Part shown: positions 59,813 through 64,000 of the stretch, piece after piece
How positions within the stretch are numbered: position 1 is the first letter of the stretch
How the letters are laid out: each line of letters starts with the position of its first letter
Assembly (NCBI GenBank): GCA_039804025.1
Contig: JBDRZP010000009.1
Span: forward strand, 1 to 64,000
Length of the DNA: 64,000 nt
Reading direction: 5' to 3'
Source: a candidate division WOR-3 bacterium
GTDB lineage: Bacteria; Hydrothermota; Hydrothermia; Hydrothermales; JAJRUZ01
Made by a program: the position numbers and the translations under genes
Notes under the pieces: generated by a model
What the model was told of the DNA's origin: nothing
The model's input: only the letters and a program-made list of their open reading frames with translations
Databases searched by the model: none

Positions 59813-60181
59813 ATGAAAAAATTGTTTATAACTTTATTTCTAATAATAACTGTAAATGCCCTTGAAGTAAAGGAGGTTTATATATGCAGAAATGTGGAAA
59901 ATAGGACTCCAGTACAAACGGATACACTTTTTGAAAGTGGTGTAGGATACCTATACTGCTACACTGTTCTTAAATCAGAAAAACCAGATACAGTATATCA
60001 TGAATGGATATATAATAATGAAGTAAAGGCAAAAATAAAACTTGCTATCACTACCCCATCAGAAAATTATAGAACATGGAGCAAAAAAACTATAATGTCA
60101 CTTTTTACTGGTGAATGGACTGTAAGAATTAAAAATTCAAAGGATTCAATTTTAAAGGAAATAAAATTTAAAATAAAGTAA
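59813..60181 (+). CDS. DUF2914-like secreted protein
   Basis: 122 residues with a signal peptide (IFLI-type hydrophobic core, cleavage near residue 16). The body matches DUF2914: VYICRNVENRTPVQ, YLYCYTVLKS, VYHEWIYNNE and NYRTWSKKTI then GEWTVRIKN. It lies 13 nt behind tRNA-Val with no ribosome-binding site and no promoter, so it is probably expressed from the tRNA transcript. Function unknown. Confidence 0.78.
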   Translation: MKKLFITLFLIITVNALEVKEVYICRNVENRTPVQTDTLFESGVGYLYCYTVLKSEKPDTVYHEWIYNNEVKAKIKLAITTPSENYRTWSKKTIMSLFTGEWTVRIKNSKDSILKEIKFKIK

Positions 60182-60182
60182 A

Positions 60183-61118
60183 TTACCCTTTAATTATCTG
60201 AGTACCCCATTTACCCTCCCATCCTTCAAGACATCTTTCAAGAGAAGTAATTACAGCCCTTTTACCAGTATCTTCAACAAAAGATATTGCAGCTTCCACC
60301 TTTGGAAGCATACTCCCTTTCGAAAAATGACCTTCTTCTATAAATTTTTTTAATTCTGAAACTTTTATTTCTCTTAATTCTCTCTGGTTTTCTTTTCTAT
60401 AATTTAAATAAACGAACTCAACATCTGTTAAAATCATAAATAGGTCTGCATTTATTAACTTTGCTATTAATGAAGAGGCTCTGTCCTTATCTATTACAGC
60501 AGGCTTTGCTTTAAGTTTATAACCCTCTTTTACAAGAGGAATACCACCTCCACCAACAGCAACAGTTATAACACCACTATCCGCCAATTTTTTTAAAACA
60601 TTTTTCTCAACTATATCAATTGGCAAAGGTGAAGGAACTGTTATTCTATAGCCCCTCCCTGCATCCTCTTTTATCGGCCAAGGAAATTTACTTTTCAAAG
60701 ATTCAGCCTCTTCCTTTGTAAAAAATGGACCTATCGGTTTTGAGGGATTATCAAATTCAGGGTCATTACTTTTAACAATAACCTGAGTAATAACAGCAAC
60801 AACTTCCTTATTAAATCCTATTTCCCAGAAAATTTCCCTTAAAAGGTGTGCTATCATGTAACCCATCCATCCTTGAGTTTCTGCACCAAGAATATCAAGG
60901 GGATAAGGCGGAGTACTTTCCCTTGCATAAAAACTTCTTAAAAGTTCTATTCCCACCTGTGGACCATTTCCATGGGTAATAATAGCACTCTCAGCCTTTT
61001 TTAAAAGAGGAACAAGTTTTCTTAATGTTTCTTCTGTATTTTTAAATTGTGTAACAATATCAGGGGTTGCGCCCTTGGGCAAAATAGCATTTCCTCCAAG
61101 AGCAATAACTATTTTCAT
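60183..61118 (-). CDS. arcC: Carbamate kinase
   Basis: 311 residues. KIVIALGGNAILPKGATPDI at the N-terminus, ITHGNGPQVG and the C-terminal GHFSKGSMLPKVEAAISFVE are the amino-acid-kinase/carbamate kinase signatures. It makes ATP from carbamoyl phosphate (or the reverse). No arginine deiminase genes are adjacent. It overlaps lpxA by 4 bp, so it is in the lipid A transcript. Confidence 0.94.
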   Translation of the reverse strand: MKIVIALGGNAILPKGATPDIVTQFKNTEETLRKLVPLLKKAESAIITHGNGPQVGIELLRSFYARESTPPYPLDILGAETQGWMGYMIAHLLREIFWEIGFNKEVVAVITQVIVKSNDPEFDNPSKPIGPFFTKEEAESLKSKFPWPIKEDAGRGYRITVPSPLPIDIVEKNVLKKLADSGVITVAVGGGGIPLVKEGYKLKAKPAVIDKDRASSLIAKLINADLFMILTDVEFVYLNYRKENQRELREIKVSELKKFIEEGHFSKGSMLPKVEAAISFVEDTGKRAVITSLERCLEGWEGKWGTQIIKG

Positions 61119-61909
61119 AAATCCTCCTTACTTTTTTTAGTTATACCTCTTTTTGATGATTCAATAAACTTTATCAAATGTAAAATATCTTCATTACTTT
61201 CAAACTCACTTTTGAGCCTTTCAAGAGCCTGAGAAACATTTAAATTACTGAAAAATAAAATTTTAAAAGCCCTTTTTATATTATTTAACCTCTCTCCAAC
61301 AATACCCCTTCTCTTCAATCCCACTGAATTTATTCCCCTTATCTCAGCATCAGGGTTACCATAACATAATGCGTATGGCACAATATCTTTTTTAACATGA
61401 CTTCCACCGCCTATTATTGAATACTTACCAATTCTAACAAACTGATGAATTAGAGAGTTGGCACTTATAAAGGCATAATCTTCCACCTCCACATGGCCAC
61501 CCAGTTGTGCACCATTTACTATTATCACTCCACTACCAATCTTTGAATTATGGGCTATATGAGAATAAGCCATTAAAAAATTTGAATTACCAATTACCGT
61601 CTTTTCACCTTCTCCTGTTGCTTTATGTATTGTAACAAACTCTCTTATAATATTGTTATCTCCTATAATAACCCATGAATCCTCTCCTTTAAACTTAACA
61701 TCCTGAGGAGGATAACCTATACAGGCTCCAAAATATATCCTATTATCTTTACCAATTTTAACATTTCCCCTTATCATAACATGAGCATCAATATAAGTTC
61801 CATCACCTATTTCTACATTTCCCTCTATTATAGAATAAGGACCTATATGTATATTATCTCCCAGTTTAACATTTTCACCAAGAATACAGGTTTTATGAAT
61901 ATTATTCAT
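61115..61909 (-). CDS. lpxA: UDP-N-acetylglucosamine acyltransferase LpxA
   Basis: 264 residues. Left-handed beta-helix built of hexapeptide repeats (for example GDNIHIGPYSIIEGNVEIGD). Catalytic His in MAYSHIAHNSKIG and the C-terminal QFVRIGKYSIIGGGS are LpxA hallmarks. First step of lipid A synthesis. Overlaps lpxC-fabZ and arcC by 4 bp each. Confidence 0.95.
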   Translation of the reverse strand: MNNIHKTCILGENVKLGDNIHIGPYSIIEGNVEIGDGTYIDAHVMIRGNVKIGKDNRIYFGACIGYPPQDVKFKGEDSWVIIGDNNIIREFVTIHKATGEGEKTVIGNSNFLMAYSHIAHNSKIGSGVIIVNGAQLGGHVEVEDYAFISANSLIHQFVRIGKYSIIGGGSHVKKDIVPYALCYGNPDAEIRGINSVGLKRRGIVGERLNNIKRAFKILFFSNLNVSQALERLKSEFESNEDILHLIKFIESSKRGITKKSKEDL

Positions 61910-63162
61910 ACATCTGAAATAATAGCTGTAAATGTTCCCTCACAAACAATTCCTTCTTCCTTTAAAGCAAATCCTCTTAATTTACATACCTTACCTTTAA
62001 ACCTCAAAAGTTCCACTACCATATATAACGTATCACTGGGATAAACAGCCTTTTTAAATTTAACATTTTCAATTCCTGTGAATACGGGAATTTTATTTTT
62101 AAGACTGTGTTCCTCCTTAAACCTTTCAAATACCATTATACCTCCTGTCTGAACAATTGCTTCAACTATCAAAACTCCAGGCATTATTTTTCTCTTTGGA
62201 AAATGTCCTTTAAAAAACTCCTCGTTATAACTTACATTCTTAATACCAACAATTCTATCCTCTTCAAGAGATAAAACTTTATCAACAAGTAAAAAAGGGT
62301 AATCATGAGGTAAAATTTTCCTTATTTCTTCTGAGTCAATCTCCCTTCCATATCCTGAAAAAGCTTCAAGGAAAGGTAAAAATTCTATGTGATCCCTGTG
62401 TCCAGTTCCTTCAAAAAGGAATTTACCTTTAAATCTTTTTCCGAGTAAACTTATATCACCAATAACATCAAGAATTTTATGTCTTGCTGGCTCATCTTCA
62501 AATGTTAAAATACTTTTATTGATTATATCATTATCTTTAAAAATTATTGCCAAGTTTTCATCTCCGCCTTCAAAAAAACCCTTTTCCTTTAAAGCCTTTG
62601 CTTCCTCATAAGTTATAAAGGTTTTACTTGGAGCAATCTCTTTTACATAACTTTCTTTACTGAAAATAAAATCATATCTATATTTTAGATAAGGTTCTCT
62701 GGTGAATTTATAACTTATTTCAAAATCCTCTCCTGGTAAAATTGAAATTCTTGAACCATTAAAACTTTTAGAAAAAGCCTTTTTAACTTTATAAAATTCC
62801 AACTCCTCTTCCTTTTCTTCAAGACCTTTTTCTAAAATTTTTTCAATAAAAATTTTAGCTGAACCATCAAAAAAGGGAATTTCATCACCTTTTATCTCTA
62901 TTATAACATCATCAATTCCAGTTCCATAAATAGCTGACATTAGATGTTCTACATATAACACACTATTTTTTTCAAAAATTAAACATGTCCCCCTTTTAGA
63001 ATAAGAGGGTTCTAATTCTTTTAATGGATAAAATTTGCCTTCAACAAGAAAAAAAATACCCTTTTTTTCATTGGGCTTTAAAATTATTTCACAAATTTCT
63101 CCTTTATCAAGTCCTTTACCTTTGAAATTTATTTCTCCCTTTATTGTTTTTCTCTTTTCCAT
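61906..63162 (-). CDS. lpxC: Bifunctional LpxC deacetylase / FabZ dehydratase
   Basis: 418 residues. N-terminal LpxC (~1-270): zinc ligands in VEHLMSAIYG and RHKILDVIGD, and GTGHRDHIEF. C-terminal FabZ (~275-418): LPHDYPFLLVDKVL and FKGHFPKRKIMPGVLIVEAI. One chain links lipid A deacetylation with 3-hydroxyacyl-ACP dehydration, both using the same acyl pool. The fusion is known from Bacteroidota and relatives. Overlaps lpxA by 4 bp and the HDAC-family gene by 22 bp. Confidence 0.94.
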   Translation of the reverse strand: MEKRKTIKGEINFKGKGLDKGEICEIILKPNEKKGIFFLVEGKFYPLKELEPSYSKRGTCLIFEKNSVLYVEHLMSAIYGTGIDDVIIEIKGDEIPFFDGSAKIFIEKILEKGLEEKEEELEFYKVKKAFSKSFNGSRISILPGEDFEISYKFTREPYLKYRYDFIFSKESYVKEIAPSKTFITYEEAKALKEKGFFEGGDENLAIIFKDNDIINKSILTFEDEPARHKILDVIGDISLLGKRFKGKFLFEGTGHRDHIEFLPFLEAFSGYGREIDSEEIRKILPHDYPFLLVDKVLSLEEDRIVGIKNVSYNEEFFKGHFPKRKIMPGVLIVEAIVQTGGIMVFERFKEEHSLKNKIPVFTGIENVKFKKAVYPSDTLYMVVELLRFKGKVCKLRGFALKEEGIVCEGTFTAIISDV

Positions 63163-64000
63163 AACAGAAAGACCTTGATTGTAGTTGAATGAATTTCAAT
63201 TAAATCATTTAAATCAGAAGAATATCCACCACCTAAGGTAATTGCAATACTATATCCCCTTTCAAGTGTAAATTTTCTTACAATTTCATCTCTTTTTTTC
63301 AATCCATTCTTTGTTAATTTCAAATTTCCTAAAAGGTCTTTTTCGTAAGGATCAGCACCTGCCTGATATAGAATAAGGTCAAAACTTTTTTCCTTAAAAA
63401 TAAATTCAAGAGCATTTTCAAGCTTTTCAAGGTATTCTTCCTCACCTGTTCCTCCCCATAAACCAATATCAAGGTCACTTTTTTGTTTTGGTACAGGATA
63501 TAAATCTTCCTGATGCATTGAAAAAGTAAAAACATCAGGATCATTTTCGAAAATTTTTGCTGTTCCATTTCCCTGATGAAGATCAAGATCTATAATTAAA
63601 GCATTTTTAATCTTATTCTCCTTTTTTAACTTTTTAACAGCATAAGCAAGGTCATTTATATAACAGAAACCCTCTGCTTTGTCAGGAAAAGCATGATGCC
63701 AGCCTCCACCTATATGTATTCCAAGACCATATTTTAGGGCATCACAAGAAGCAAGATATGTGGCATTTGCACCTATCAGGTAAAAATCAACAATTTCTTT
63801 ATTCAAAGGTAATTCAGAAAACATTGTTCTTCTTGTCCATCTTAAATTTTTCAAATCATCAAGATACTCCTCAGTATGAACAATTTTAAGTTCCTCAAAA
63901 GATAAAGGACTAACCTCAAAAAAGTCTTCTTCTTTTAAAATACCTTCTTTTATTAATTTTTCTTTAATTAGCCTATACTTCTGTGTAGGAAAAACGTGAG
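63141..64000 (-). CDS. Histone deacetylase / acetoin utilisation (AcuC)-family hydrolase, 5' end outside the window
   Basis: The frame is open to the window edge, so the first residues are missing; an internal TTG at 63854 is not the start, since the residues before it (VFPTQKYRLIKEKLIKEG, then LKIVHTEEYLDDL) are typical of the family. Zinc site: HIGGGWHHAF (GWHHA), DLDLHQGNGTAKIF (D-x-H) and QAGADPYEKD. Family members deacetylate small molecules or proteins. It overlaps lpxC-fabZ by 22 bp. Substrate unknown. Confidence 0.9.
   Translation of the reverse strand, partial: HVFPTQKYRLIKEKLIKEGILKEEDFFEVSPLSFEELKIVHTEEYLDDLKNLRWTRRTMFSELPLNKEIVDFYLIGANATYLASCDALKYGLGIHIGGGWHHAFPDKAEGFCYINDLAYAVKKLKKENKIKNALIIDLDLHQGNGTAKIFENDPDVFTFSMHQEDLYPVPKQKSDLDIGLWGGTGEEEYLEKLENALEFIFKEKSFDLILYQAGADPYEKDLLGNLKLTKNGLKKRDEIVRKFTLERGYSIAITLGGGYSSDLNDLIEIHSTTIKVFLLWKREKQ

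Overview
The window is about 64 kb of very AT-rich, gene-dense bacterial chromosome. It encodes reverse gyrase, the hallmark of thermophiles and hyperthermophiles. Lipid A genes (lpxA and an lpxC-fabZ fusion), an Omp85-type barrel, an OmpA-like lipid-facing protein, Rho and four bacterial tRNAs show a Gram-negative-type bacterium. An aerobic chain (alternative complex III plus a caa3 oxidase), FlgD/T9SS-like tails and the LpxC-FabZ fusion fit an FCB-related or candidate-phylum thermophile such as the WOR-3/Hydrothermae group. That placement is inference, with no marker phylogeny behind it.

Layout. 1-7.2 kb is a defence island: the end of a CTAG-type (MjaI-like) methyltransferase carrying a degenerate SNase-like tail, its MjaI-family endonuclease, a degenerate MNT gene, an intact MntA/HepT toxin-antitoxin pair, a beheaded second HepT, a large Eco57I-type IIG enzyme and a DUF3800-like protein, followed by a decayed-gene scar and about 680 bp of non-coding DNA. 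7.9-13.4 kb has an S9 peptidase, a flavoprotein, envelope proteins and a small conserved-looking gene that overlaps reverse gyrase (13.3-16.8 kb). 16.8-18.7 kb (minus) is a redox operon led by a double-HTH MerR-like regulator. 18.8-30.9 kb (minus) is a 12-gene respiratory operon: SCO1, caa3 oxidase, heme O synthase, a membrane-cytochrome c fusion, and complex III subunits ActA, B, C, D and F. 31-35.7 kb holds a nuclease-fold protein, two surface proteins and a NirK-like copper protein that seems to lack the catalytic pair.

35.9-39.8 kb has tRNA-Phe and tRNA-Ala around a heptosyltransferase-like gene, then fur-sfsA-surE-pcm. 39.8-40.4 kb is a REP-like repeat cluster. 40.4-47.8 kb covers membrane and lipid functions, TrmB, GT39, Omp85 and penicillin acylase. 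48-55 kb has a small basic protein behind a consensus promoter, a TPR protein, a thermonuclease with an apparent ATA start, a B12-binding subunit, RidA, L31, a Crp/Fnr regulator, a Nudix enzyme and a MuiA-like protein. 55-64 kb has tRNA-Gly, alaS, an HD hydrolase, rho, tRNA-Val, a DUF2914 protein, carbamate kinase, lpxA, lpxC-fabZ and a histone-deacetylase-family gene cut by the window edge.

Two cross-cutting signals stand out. First, promoters close to the sigma-70 consensus (TTGAAT/TTGATT-N17-TATAAT) often end 5-7 nt before the ATG, which predicts leaderless mRNAs. Second, the genes that do have leaders often carry a tRNA T-arm look-alike (GG(G)TTCAAATCC or GGTTCAATTCC; closing G-C pairs around a 7-nt TTCRANY-type loop) 12-35 nt before the start codon, usually without a Shine-Dalgarno sequence. 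I see eight such elements, and I know of no described element of this kind.
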